Assembly: GCF_001424425.1 (NCBI RefSeq)
Contig: NZ_LMPT01000019.1
Span: 1,011,206-1,075,205 of the forward strand
Length of the DNA stretch: 64,000 nucleotides
Direction: 5' to 3'
Origin: Acidovorax sp. Leaf191
GTDB lineage: Bacteria > Pseudomonadota > Gammaproteobacteria > Burkholderiales > Burkholderiaceae_C
Made by a program: the position numbers and the translations under genes. Below, piece by piece: positions 53,822-61,626 of this stretch. Position 1 is the first letter of the stretch; every line of letters starts with the position of its first letter. The notes under the pieces were generated by a model. It did not search any database and was not told the DNA's origin. It worked only from the letters and a program-made list of their open reading frames with translations.

Positions 53822-54514
53822 ATGCACCGCATCCTCCTCATCGACGACGACGAACAGCTCGGGCCTCCGCTGACCGTGTATTTTCAGCGGTTCGAGCTGG
53901 AGCTGACCCATGCGCTGCGTCCCAGCGACGGACTGGCACGCCTTGCGGCGGGCGGCTTTGATGCTGCCATCCTCGATGTCATGCTGCCCGAAATGGATGG
54001 CTTCGAGCTGTGCCGCACCATCCGCAAGCAGGGCGACCTGCCCGTGGTGATGCTCACGGCCCGGGGCGAGGTGATGGACCGCGTCGTCGGCCTGGAGCTG
54101 GGGGCGGACGACTACCTGCCCAAGCCCTTTGAGCCGCGCGAACTCGTGGCCCGCCTGCAGACCGTGCTGCGCCGCCGCCGCGCGCCGGGGCAGGGCGGCG
54201 GCGACACCGGCGTCCTCGAGTTCGAGGGCCTGGTGATCGATGCGGCGCGCCGCAGCGTGCTGCGCCAGGGCACCGCTATCGAGCTGACCGGCACGGAGTT
54301 CGACCTGCTGCACCTGCTGGCGCGCGATGCCGGCAAGGTCTTCAGCCGCGACGACATCCTGAACCAGCTGCGCGGGCACGAGGCCGAGCTGTACACCCGC
54401 GCGGTCGACATCGTGGTCAGCCGCCTGCGCAAGAAGCTGGAGCCGCTCGACTGCATCAAGACGCTGCGCAACGCCGGCTACTCCCTGGCCCTGCGGCGGG
54501 CAGCCGCGCCATGA
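53822..54514 (+). CDS. OmpR-family response regulator (CpxR-like)
   Basis: A 230-aa two-component regulator. The receiver domain (1-115) has acidic pocket Asp8-Asp10, phospho-acceptor Asp52 in AAILDVMLPEMDG, Thr79 in VVMLTARGE and Lys101 in DDYLPKPFEPREL. The C-terminal winged helix (about 135-225) contains LTGTEFDLLHLLARDAGKVF and the recognition region RAVDIVVSRLRKKLEP. It resembles CpxR/RstA. Its 3' end overlaps the kinase gene by 4 bp. Likely targets include the Spy-like promoter with its CGAAA direct repeat. Confidence 0.94.
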   Translation: MHRILLIDDDEQLGPPLTVYFQRFELELTHALRPSDGLARLAAGGFDAAILDVMLPEMDGFELCRTIRKQGDLPVVMLTARGEVMDRVVGLELGADDYLPKPFEPRELVARLQTVLRRRRAPGQGGGDTGVLEFEGLVIDAARRSVLRQGTAIELTGTEFDLLHLLARDAGKVFSRDDILNQLRGHEAELYTRAVDIVVSRLRKKLEPLDCIKTLRNAGYSLALRRAAAP

Positions 54515-55923
54515 GGTGGCGGCGACGGCTGAGGGCAGAAGACATCCCCGGCGTGGAGCACGACTGCCCCTGGCACCGCCGCGCAAGCCGGGCGGTGGGG
54601 TACTCGCTGCGCATCCGGCTGGTGCTGGTGTTCATGGCATTGGCCGTGACGGTGGCCATCGCTTTCATGGGCGGCGTGCAAAAGGCCGTGTCGGTCGGCT
54701 GGCGCGAGGCTGCGCGCCCCTTGCTGATGGACTACGTGGACCGCCTGACCGCCGAGATCGGCAACCCGCCCAGCATCGAGCGCGCGCAGGCCATTGCCAA
54801 GCGCCTGCCCATCACGCTGCGCATCGACGGGCCGGTGGTGCACTGGGAGTCCCACCCCGACCAGCCGCGCCCGGACTGGATGAGCGACAAGTTCCAGCGC
54901 GAGGACCACTGGAACGGCCACGGCAGCGACGACCAGGGCCGGCGGCTCTTGCAGCGCATCACGGCCGACGGGCACAGCATCGAATTCGGGCTCAACGCGC
55001 TGTCGTGGGACAAGCGCCCGCGCATCGCGTGGGGCACGCTCACCGTGCTGCTGCTGCTCACCGCGCTGGCGTACGTGTACGTGCGCCACCTGCTGCGGCC
55101 GCTGGACGACATCCGCATGGGCGCCCAGCGTTTTGGCGAGGGCAACTTCGCGCAGGCCATCCCCGTGCGGCACGCCCACCGGCCCGATGAGCTGGGGCAG
55201 CTGGCCGCCACCATCAACACCATGGGTGACGACATCCACCAGATGCTGGAGGCCAAGCGCGCCCTGCTGCTGGCGATGAGCCACGAGCTGCGCAGCCCGC
55301 TCACCCGGGCCCGCCTGAACACCGAACTGCTGCCCGAAAGCCCCGAGGTGCAGACCCAGCGCCTGGCGCTGATGCGCGACCTGGGCGAGATGGCCGGTCT
55401 CATCACCGACCTGCTGGAGAGCGAACGCCTGGCCGGCCGCCACGCCGCGCTGCACCGCGAACCCACCGACCTGCCCGCCCTGGCGCGCGAAGTGATCGGC
55501 GAGCTGGGCAGGCGCCACGCCACTGCAGCGTCGATCGTGTTGCATGCTGGCGGGCAGGAAGAGGCCCTGCAAACGCTGTCGCTCGACCGCTCCCGCCTGC
55601 GGCTGCTGCTGCGCAACCTGCTGGACAACAGCCTGCGGCACAGCGACCCCGCAGCGCCTCCGCCCGAGCTGTACCTGCGGCGGGTGGATGCCGCGGTGGA
55701 GATCGAGGTGCGCGACCACGGGCCGGGCGTGCCGCGCGAACACCTGCCGCATCTGGCCCAGGCCTTTTACCGGCCCGACACCGCGCGCCAGCGCACCACC
55801 GGCGGCGTGGGGCTCGGGTTGTACCTGTGCCGCCTGGTGGCGCAGGCGCATGGCGGCACGCTGCAGATGCGCAACGCGGAGCCCGGCCTGTCGGTGACCG
55901 TGCGGCTGCCGGTCGTGGGTTGA
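54511..55923 (+). CDS. Sensor histidine kinase (CpxA-like)
   Basis: A 470-aa membrane kinase. Two transmembrane helices (about 34-54 and 173-191) flank a periplasmic domain of about 120 residues with a His/Asp-rich stretch (DKFQREDHWNGHGSDDQGRR). A HAMP domain follows (HLLRPLDDIRMGAQRFGEGN), then the dimerisation domain with His258 in LLAMSHELRSPLTRARLN. The ATPase domain shows N box LLRNLLDNSLRHS, G1 DHGPGVP, F box AFYRP and G2 GGVGLGLYLCRLV. The cytoplasmic N-terminus before the first helix is longer (33 residues) than usual. The His-rich sensor could bind metal; that is inference. Confidence 0.93.
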   Translation: MRWRRRLRAEDIPGVEHDCPWHRRASRAVGYSLRIRLVLVFMALAVTVAIAFMGGVQKAVSVGWREAARPLLMDYVDRLTAEIGNPPSIERAQAIAKRLPITLRIDGPVVHWESHPDQPRPDWMSDKFQREDHWNGHGSDDQGRRLLQRITADGHSIEFGLNALSWDKRPRIAWGTLTVLLLLTALAYVYVRHLLRPLDDIRMGAQRFGEGNFAQAIPVRHAHRPDELGQLAATINTMGDDIHQMLEAKRALLLAMSHELRSPLTRARLNTELLPESPEVQTQRLALMRDLGEMAGLITDLLESERLAGRHAALHREPTDLPALAREVIGELGRRHATAASIVLHAGGQEEALQTLSLDRSRLRLLLRNLLDNSLRHSDPAAPPPELYLRRVDAAVEIEVRDHGPGVPREHLPHLAQAFYRPDTARQRTTGGVGLGLYLCRLVAQAHGGTLQMRNAEPGLSVTVRLPVVG

Positions 55924-56039
55924 CGCCAGAATCGCCAGCCCGCCGCAGCTGCGGCACACCGCGTTTAACGAACTCGGCGGAAGGCGCGCGCGAACCGGCT
56001 TGGGGTCTGGGCACGTGAGCAGTTCGCCGCGGGGCAGGG

Positions 56040-56078
56040 CGCCGTTGCCTCGGGGGCCGGCCTCCCGGGGCAACGGCG
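56040..56078. other. Long GC-rich hairpin downstream of the sensor kinase
   Basis: CGCCGTTGCC (56040-56049) pairs with GGCAACGGCG (56069-56078), with seven further inner pairs including two wobbles. No T-run, so not a classical terminator. The 55924-56330 gap otherwise holds only a family A repeat. Confidence 0.5.
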
Positions 56079-56174
56079 TGGGCTTTGCACGGCGTTGGTG
56101 CGCGCCGCGCACACGCCGCACCGTCCCGGATGCCTTTGCGCAAATTCAGTGTTTTGAAAAGCTTCTGAAGAATA

Positions 56175-56224
56175 CCTGCCTACCGCTTGATGGGTCGGCC
56201 TGGATAGCTATCGAATGTGTAGCA
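56175..56224 (+). repeat. Family A repeat, copy 10
   Basis: CCTGCCTACCGCTTGATGGG then TCGGCCTGGATAGCTATCGA and ATGTGTAGCA. It shares CTACCGCTTGATG and TAGCTATC[A/G]AA...GTAGCA with copy 4 but has lost the second stem arm. Confidence 0.78.
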
Positions 56225-56330
56225 AGTTCGCGTTGGGGGCGTTCTGCGACGTTCTCCACCCCGCCTTGGCCCCGTTCTTGCTGATGCAGGTGACCCCGCT
56301 CTCAAATGGGTCACGCCTCTAGCGTTTACC

Positions 56331-56342
56331 CTGTATATACAG
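56331..56342. promoter_or_regulatory. HutC operator upstream of the ABC importer operon
   Basis: CTGTATATACAG is a perfect palindrome about 90 nt before the binding-protein gene. TGTATATACA is, from established work on Pseudomonas, the core bound by the GntR-family repressor HutC. The same core recurs before hutH. Confidence 0.85.
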
Positions 56343-56430
56343 GTATGCTCGGGCTGTCATCATGGCGGCTGCAAGCGGGTGCGACCCGGCCGGAGTGGGC
56401 AAAGGTACTTTCTTCAAACAGGAGCAGATG

Positions 56431-57396
56431 ATGACTCGATCGGTTGTGAAATGGACGTCGCTGGCGGCAGCCGCGGCTTGCGTGATGGCGGTGGCCGCAC
56501 CGGCCCAGGCGCAAGAGACCAAGATTGTGCTGGGCATGTCCGGCTGGACGGGCTTTGCGCCGCTCACGCTGGCCGACAAAGCAGGCATCTTCAAGAAGAA
56601 CGGCCTCGACGTGGAGATCAAGATGATCCCGCAGAAGGACCGCCACCTGGCCCTCGCCTCCAAGTCCATCCAGTGCGCCGCCACCACGGTCGAGACGCAT
56701 GTGGCCTGGAACGCCAACGGCGTGCCCATCGTCCAGATCTTCCAGATGGACAAGTCCTACGGCGCTGACGGCATCGCGGTGCGTGGCGACATCAAGGGCT
56801 TTGCAGACCTGAAGGGCAAGACCATCGGCGTGGATGCGCCCGGCACCGCTCCGTATTTCGGCCTGGCCTGGATGCTCAGCAAGAACGGCATGAGCCTCAA
56901 GGACGTGAAGACCACCACGCTGTCGCCCCAGGCGGCCGCGCAGGCCTTCGTGGCGGGGCAGAACGACGCTGCCATGACGTACGAGCCGTACTTGTCTACC
57001 GTGCGCGACAACCCTGCCGCGGGCAAGATCTTGGCCACCACGCTCGATTACCCCATGGTGATGGACACCGTGGGTTGCGACCCCACCTGGCTCAAGGCCA
57101 ACGGCAAGGCCGCGCAGGCCCTGGCCAACTCGTACTTCCAGGCGCTCGACATGATCAAGGCCGACCCGACCAAGTCCAACGAGATCATGGGCGCGGCGGT
57201 CAAGCAGTCGGGCGAGCAGTTCGCCAAGTCGTCGTCGTTCCTGCGCTGGCAGGACAAGGCCGCCAACCAGAAATTCTTTGCCGGCGAGCTGACTGCGTTC
57301 ATGAAGGACGCCACGGCCATCCTGCTGGAGGCCGGCATCATCCGCAAGGCGCCAGAGGATCTGAACGTCACCTTCGACGCGAGCTTCATCAAGTAA
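56431..57396 (+). CDS. ABC transporter substrate-binding protein (NMT1/SsuA-like), histidine-utilization locus
   Basis: A 321-aa periplasmic binding protein. A signal peptide (residues 1-28, ending AAPAQAQ) precedes an NMT1/SsuA/TauA-type fold: TGFAPLTLADKAGIFKKNGL near 38, KTIGVDAPGTAPYFGLAWML near 130 and AFVAGQNDAAMTYEPYLSTV near 172. The start at 56431 has GGAGC at 6 nt; an ATG directly before it is the alternative. It belongs to an ABC importer coupled to hutC and controlled by a HutC operator, so histidine, urocanate or a related imidazole is the expected ligand, although this family is better known for sulfonates, nitrate and thiamine precursors. Confidence 0.9.
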   Translation: MTRSVVKWTSLAAAAACVMAVAAPAQAQETKIVLGMSGWTGFAPLTLADKAGIFKKNGLDVEIKMIPQKDRHLALASKSIQCAATTVETHVAWNANGVPIVQIFQMDKSYGADGIAVRGDIKGFADLKGKTIGVDAPGTAPYFGLAWMLSKNGMSLKDVKTTTLSPQAAAQAFVAGQNDAAMTYEPYLSTVRDNPAAGKILATTLDYPMVMDTVGCDPTWLKANGKAAQALANSYFQALDMIKADPTKSNEIMGAAVKQSGEQFAKSSSFLRWQDKAANQKFFAGELTAFMKDATAILLEAGIIRKAPEDLNVTFDASFIK

Positions 57397-57421
57397 ATCG
57401 TTCCTGGAAGAAGAGCGCGCC

Positions 57422-58258
57422 ATGTCTGCTGTGCAACCCCTGTCCGTGACCACGCCCCAAGCCCCCGTGCGCCGGCGCTCGCTCGCTCCCCTGGAGCCTG
57501 TGAGTGCCCGTGCCCGCTGGCTGCTGGGCTTCGGTTTTTTTGTGTTGTTCGTGCTGGTGTGGGCGTTCTTCACGCTGGGCGGCTTCGTGTCGCCCACCTT
57601 CCTGGCCAGCCCTGTCACCATGGCCAAGGAAGGCTGGCTGTTGTTCAGCGAGTACGGCTTTCACAAGGACATCGGCATGACGGTGTGGCGCGTGTTCGGC
57701 GGCTTCATCCTGGCCGCCGTCATCGCCGTGCCGCTGGGTATCGCGATGGGCGCATACAAGGGCATCGAGGCGTTCTTCGAGCCGTTCGTCTCGTTCTGCC
57801 GCTACCTGCCCGCGTCGGCCTTCATCCCGCTGCTCATCCTGTGGGCCGGCATTGGCGAGACGCAGAAGATCCTCGTCATCTTCATCGGCTCGGTCTTTCA
57901 GATCACGCTCATGGTGGCCGTCACCGTGGGTGGCGCGCGGCGCGACCTGGTGGAGGCTGCCTACACGCTGGGCGCGGGCCACAAAGGCATCGTCACGCGG
58001 GTGCTGATCCCCGGCGCCGCGCCCGAGATCGCTGAGACCCTGCGCCTGGTGCTGGGCTGGGCCTGGACGTACGTCATCGTGGCCGAGCTGATCGGGTCGT
58101 CGAGCGGCATCGGCCACATGATCACCGACAGCCAGTCGCTGCTCAACACCGGCCAGATCATCTTCGGCATCATCATCATCGGCCTCATCGGGCTGGTGTC
58201 CGACTTCGCCTTCAAGGCGCTCAACCACCGTCTGTTTGCCTGGAGTTTTGTGCGATGA
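57422..58258 (+). CDS. ABC transporter permease (SsuC/TauC-like)
   Basis: A 278-aa membrane component with about six helices and the EAA coupling motif in EAAYTLGAGHKGIVTRVLIP near residues 179-198. The N-terminus (40 residues) is cytoplasmic. It belongs to the BPD_transp_1 group used by nitrate/sulfonate-type importers. It begins 25 nt after the binding-protein gene and overlaps the ATPase gene by 4 bp (ATGA). Confidence 0.93.
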   Translation: MSAVQPLSVTTPQAPVRRRSLAPLEPVSARARWLLGFGFFVLFVLVWAFFTLGGFVSPTFLASPVTMAKEGWLLFSEYGFHKDIGMTVWRVFGGFILAAVIAVPLGIAMGAYKGIEAFFEPFVSFCRYLPASAFIPLLILWAGIGETQKILVIFIGSVFQITLMVAVTVGGARRDLVEAAYTLGAGHKGIVTRVLIPGAAPEIAETLRLVLGWAWTYVIVAELIGSSSGIGHMITDSQSLLNTGQIIFGIIIIGLIGLVSDFAFKALNHRLFAWSFVR

Positions 58259-59034
58259 GCCGCGTTTCCATACAAGCTGTTTCGCGCGTCTTCGAGACCG
58301 CCAAGGGCCAGCGCACACAGGCGCTGCAGCCGGTCGACTTCGAGGTCAAGGACAACGACTTCGTCACCATCCTCGGCCCGTCGGGCTGCGGCAAGTCCAC
58401 GCTGCTGCGCATCGTGGCGGGGCTGGACCACGCCACCAGCGGCCGCGTGCTGCTCGATGGCGCACCGGTCGAAGGCCCCGGGCCCGAGCGCGGCATGGTG
58501 TTCCAGAGCTACACGCTGTTCCCCTGGCTCACCATCGAGCAGAACATCCGCTTCGGCCTGCGCGAGCGCGGCATGCCCGAATCGCAGCAGAAAGAGCGCG
58601 CCGCGTACTTCATCGCCAAGGTGGGGCTGCGCGGCTTCGAGCAGCACTTTCCCAAGCAGCTGTCGGGCGGCATGCAGCAGCGCACCGCCATTGCGCGCGC
58701 GCTGGCCAACGACCCCAAGATCCTGTTGATGGACGAGCCCTTCGGCGCGCTCGACAACCAGACCCGCGTGCTCATGCAAGAGCTGCTGCTGGGCATCTGG
58801 GAGGCCGAGCGCAAGACCGTGCTGTTTGTCACCCACGACATCGACGAGGCCATCTTCATGGCCAACCGCGTGGCTGTGTTCAGCGCGCGGCCCGGCCGCA
58901 TCAAGACCGAACTGGCGGTGGACCTGCCGCACCCGCGCCACTACACGATCAAGACCAGCCCCGAGTTCATGGACCTCAAGGCGCGGCTGACGGAAGAGAT
59001 CCGCGCCGAGTCCATGGCAGCGGACCTGCATTAA
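58255..59034 (+). CDS. ABC transporter ATP-binding protein (SsuB/TauB-like)
   Basis: A 259-aa ATPase energising the importer. Walker A is GPSGCGKST (41-49), the Q-loop is in VFQSYTLFPWLTI, the signature is LSGGMQQRTAIARAL near 140, and Walker B with D-loop is ILLMDEPFGALDNQT near 159-173, followed by the switch His in VLFVTHDIDEA. It is co-translated with the permease. hutC starts only 6 nt after its stop, tying the transporter firmly to histidine utilization. Confidence 0.95.
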   Translation: MSRVSIQAVSRVFETAKGQRTQALQPVDFEVKDNDFVTILGPSGCGKSTLLRIVAGLDHATSGRVLLDGAPVEGPGPERGMVFQSYTLFPWLTIEQNIRFGLRERGMPESQQKERAAYFIAKVGLRGFEQHFPKQLSGGMQQRTAIARALANDPKILLMDEPFGALDNQTRVLMQELLLGIWEAERKTVLFVTHDIDEAIFMANRVAVFSARPGRIKTELAVDLPHPRHYTIKTSPEFMDLKARLTEEIRAESMAADLH

Positions 59035-59040
59035 GGCTTT

Positions 59041-59859
59041 ATGAGCGCCCGTCCTTCCCGCCGTCCCGCAGAGGCTCCGCGCAACGGGCCCCGTGCCGCC
59101 GCAGCCAAGGCGGTCGTGGCCGTCGCTGCGCCCGCGCAGGCCATGGCGCTGTACGAGCAGGTCAAGGACCACATCTCGCGCAAGATCCAGGAAGGCATCT
59201 GGCGCGCGGGCGACCGCCTGCCGTCCGAGAACGAGCTGGTCACCCAGTTTGGCATCTCGCGCATGACGGTGAACCGCGCGCTGCGCGAACTGGTGGAGCA
59301 GGGCCGCATCGTGCGCGTGGCCGGCGTGGGCAGCTTCGTGGCCGAAGACAAACCCCAGTCCACGCTGCTGCAGATCGCCAACCTCGCCGGCGAGATCCGC
59401 CAGCGCGGGCACGACTACCGCTGCGACGTGCTGGCAGTGGAGCGCATCTCGGCCACGCTCGAAGTGGCCGCTGCGCTCGACCTGCGCACGGGCGAGTCGG
59501 TGTTCCATTCGCTGTGCATCCACCGCGAAGACGGCGTGCCCGTGCAACTGGAAGACCGCCACGTGAACCCCCGCCAGGTGCCCCAGTTCGCCGCGCAGGA
59601 CTTCACGCTGCTGCAGCCCTCCGAATACCTGGTGCGCAACGTGCCGTTCGACCAGATCGAGCACGTGGTCGACGCCGTCATGCCCACTGCAGAGCAGGCC
59701 ACGCTGCTCGAGATGTCGCCGCAAGAGCCCTGCCTGCTGCTCACCCGCCGCACCTGGTCGCGCGGCGTGCCGATCACCGTGGTGCGCTGCCTGCACCCCG
59801 CCACCCGCTACCGCCTGGGCAGCCGATTTCGGGCGGACGGCAATCCCGTCGCAGGGTGA
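59041..59859 (+). CDS. hutC: Histidine utilization repressor HutC (GntR family)
   Basis: A 272-aa regulator. The N-terminal 35 residues are Arg/Ala/Pro-rich. The GntR winged helix at about 38-105 includes MALYEQVKDHISRKIQEGIW, RLPSENELVTQFGISRMTVN and RALRELVEQGRIVRVAGVGS. The UTRA effector domain at about 125-265 includes RRTWSRGVPITVVRCLHPAT and the terminal RYRLGSRF. HutC represses hut genes until urocanate binds. It is located last in the ABC operon; two TGTATATACA operators lie before the ABC operon and before hutH, so it probably autoregulates. Confidence 0.95.
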   Translation: MSARPSRRPAEAPRNGPRAAAAKAVVAVAAPAQAMALYEQVKDHISRKIQEGIWRAGDRLPSENELVTQFGISRMTVNRALRELVEQGRIVRVAGVGSFVAEDKPQSTLLQIANLAGEIRQRGHDYRCDVLAVERISATLEVAAALDLRTGESVFHSLCIHREDGVPVQLEDRHVNPRQVPQFAAQDFTLLQPSEYLVRNVPFDQIEHVVDAVMPTAEQATLLEMSPQEPCLLLTRRTWSRGVPITVVRCLHPATRYRLGSRFRADGNPVAG

Positions 59860-59900
59860 ACGAGATGCCGATGTTCCTCCCCAGCCCACGCACCCCCAAC

Positions 59901-59970
59901 CCGTTCGGGCTGAGCCTGTCGAAGCCAGGGCGCGAACACCGCAGCCCTTCGACAAGCTCAGGACGAACGG
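59901..59970. repeat. Family C inverted repeat (REP-like)
   Basis: Left arm CCGTTCGGGCTGAGCCTGTC plus GAAG (59901-59924) and right arm CTTCGACAAGCTCAGGACGA plus ACGG (59947-59970) are imperfect inverted copies with a 22-nt spacer. A single left-arm copy recurs at 63395-63420. Similar CTTCGACAGGCTCAG repeats are widespread in proteobacteria, from memory. Confidence 0.85.
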
Positions 59971-60018
59971 GCTGAGTGACCGACCAGCGTTGACTGACTG
60001 ATTTTTCGCTTGTACCTA

Positions 60019-60032
60019 CTTGTATATACAGG
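60019..60032. promoter_or_regulatory. HutC operator upstream of hutH
   Basis: CTTGTATATACAGG with the palindromic core TGTATATACA at 60021-60030, overlapping the Shine-Dalgarno region of hutH. A half-site-like TTGTACC lies just upstream (60010-60016). Binding here would block both promoter clearance and access to the leader. Confidence 0.85.
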
Positions 60033-60041
60033 ATGACCCCA

Positions 60042-61586
60042 ATGACAAAAACGACCGCTTCGGCCTCCATCACCCTGCACCCTGGCCACGTACCGTTGGC
60101 CACGCTGCGCGCCATCTACGCCGCGCCCGTCCAGCTGTCGCTCGACCCGTCCGCACGCGCGCTCATGCAGGCATCGCTGGCCACGGTGCAGCGCATCGTG
60201 GACGAAGACCAGGTGGTCTATGGCATCAACACCGGCTTCGGCAAGCTCGCCAGCACCAAGATTGCCCACGAGCGCCTGGCCGAGCTGCAGCGCAACCTGG
60301 TGCTGTCGCACAGCGTGGGCACGGGCGATGCGCTGGCCGACGATGTGGTGCGCGTCATCCTGGCGACCAAGGCCATCAGCCTGGCGCGCGGGCACTCCGG
60401 CATCCGGCCCGAGATCGTGGATGCGCTGCTGGCCATGGCCAATGCCAACGTGCTGCCGGTGATCCCGGCCAAGGGCTCGGTGGGCGCGTCGGGCGACCTG
60501 GCGCCGCTGGCGCACCTGGCCTGCGTGCTGATCGGCGAAGGGCAGGCCAAGGTCAACGGCACGGTGGTGTCGGGGGCTGACGCCATGCGCTCCATCGGCC
60601 TGGCGCCGTTCGTGCTGGGCCCCAAGGAAGGGCTGGCGCTGCTCAACGGCACGCAGGTGTCCACCTCGCTCGCGCTGGCCGGTCTGTTCGGCGCGGAGAG
60701 CGTGTTCGCGGCCGCGCTGGTGGCGGGCTGCCTGTCGCTCGAAGCCATCAAGGGCTCGGTCAAGCCGTTTGACGCACGCATCCACGAAGCGCGCGGCCAG
60801 GCCGGGCAGATCGCCGTGGCGGCCGCCGTGCGCGCCTTGCTGGACGGCAGCGCCATCGACACCTCGCACCCGAACTGCGGCCGCGTGCAGGACCCGTACT
60901 CCATCCGTTGCGTGCCCCAGGTGATGGGCGCGTGCCTGGACAACCTGCACCACGCCGCGCGCGTGCTGACCATCGAGGCAAATGCAGCATCCGACAACCC
61001 GCTCGTCTTCGACAATGGGGACGTGATCTCCGGCGGCAACTTCCACGCCGAGCCGGTGGCCTTCGTGGCGGACATCATCGCGCTGGCCGTGGCCGAGATC
61101 GGCGCCATCTCCGAGCGCCGCCTGTCGCTGCTGCTCGACCCGGGCCTCTCGGGCCTGCCGGCCTTCCTGATCCGGGACAGCGGCGTGAACTCGGGCTTCA
61201 TGATCGCGCAGGTCACCGCCGCCGCGCTGGCGGCCGAGAACCAGTGCCTGGCCAACCCCAGCAGCGTGACCAGCCTGCCCACCTCGGCCAACCAGGAAGA
61301 CCATGTCTCCATGGCCACCTACGGCGCGCGGCGCCTGGGCGACATGGTGCGCAATGCGGCGGTGATGGTGGGCATCGAGGCCATGGCCGCTGCCCAGGGC
61401 ATGGAGTTCGACCGTGCCTTGAAGTCATCGCCTCTGGTGGAAGACCAGTTCGCCGCCATCCGCCAGCGCGTGGCGTACCTGGAGCAAGACCGCTACCTCG
61501 CCACCGACATCGAAGCCATGCGCGAGTGGGCGATGCACACGCCGTGGCCTGCGCCGCTGCTGCAGTGCCTGCCCAGCCACGCCTGA
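60042..61586 (+). CDS. hutH: Histidine ammonia-lyase
   Basis: A 514-aa enzyme that deaminates L-histidine to urocanate. The MIO electrophile forms from Ala149-Ser150-Gly151 in [14 protein letters not shown]; the catalytic Tyr lies in [14 protein letters not shown] near residue 60, and [19 protein letters not shown] and [11 protein letters not shown] near 400-425 are conserved. Length agrees with bacterial HutH. I prefer the ATG at 60042 (AGGA eight nt upstream) to the ATG at 60033, which would directly abut the operator. It is followed by hutU after 40 nt. Confidence 0.97.
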   Translation: MTKTTASASITLHPGHVPLATLRAIYAAPVQLSLDPSARALMQASLATVQRIVDEDQVVYGINTGFGKLASTKIAHERLAELQRNLVLSHSVGTGDALADDVVRVILATKAISLARGHSGIRPEIVDALLAMANANVLPVIPAKGSVGASGDLAPLAHLACVLIGEGQAKVNGTVVSGADAMRSIGLAPFVLGPKEGLALLNGTQVSTSLALAGLFGAESVFAAALVAGCLSLEAIKGSVKPFDARIHEARGQAGQIAVAAAVRALLDGSAIDTSHPNCGRVQDPYSIRCVPQVMGACLDNLHHAARVLTIEANAASDNPLVFDNGDVISGGNFHAEPVAFVADIIALAVAEIGAISERRLSLLLDPGLSGLPAFLIRDSGVNSGFMIAQVTAAALAAENQCLANPSSVTSLPTSANQEDHVSMATYGARRLGDMVRNAAVMVGIEAMAAAQGMEFDRALKSSPLVEDQFAAIRQRVAYLEQDRYLATDIEAMREWAMHTPWPAPLLQCLPSHA

Positions 61587-61626
61587 TTTCCTTCCATTCA
61601 CACCCATCGATTCCCAGGAGCCCACC

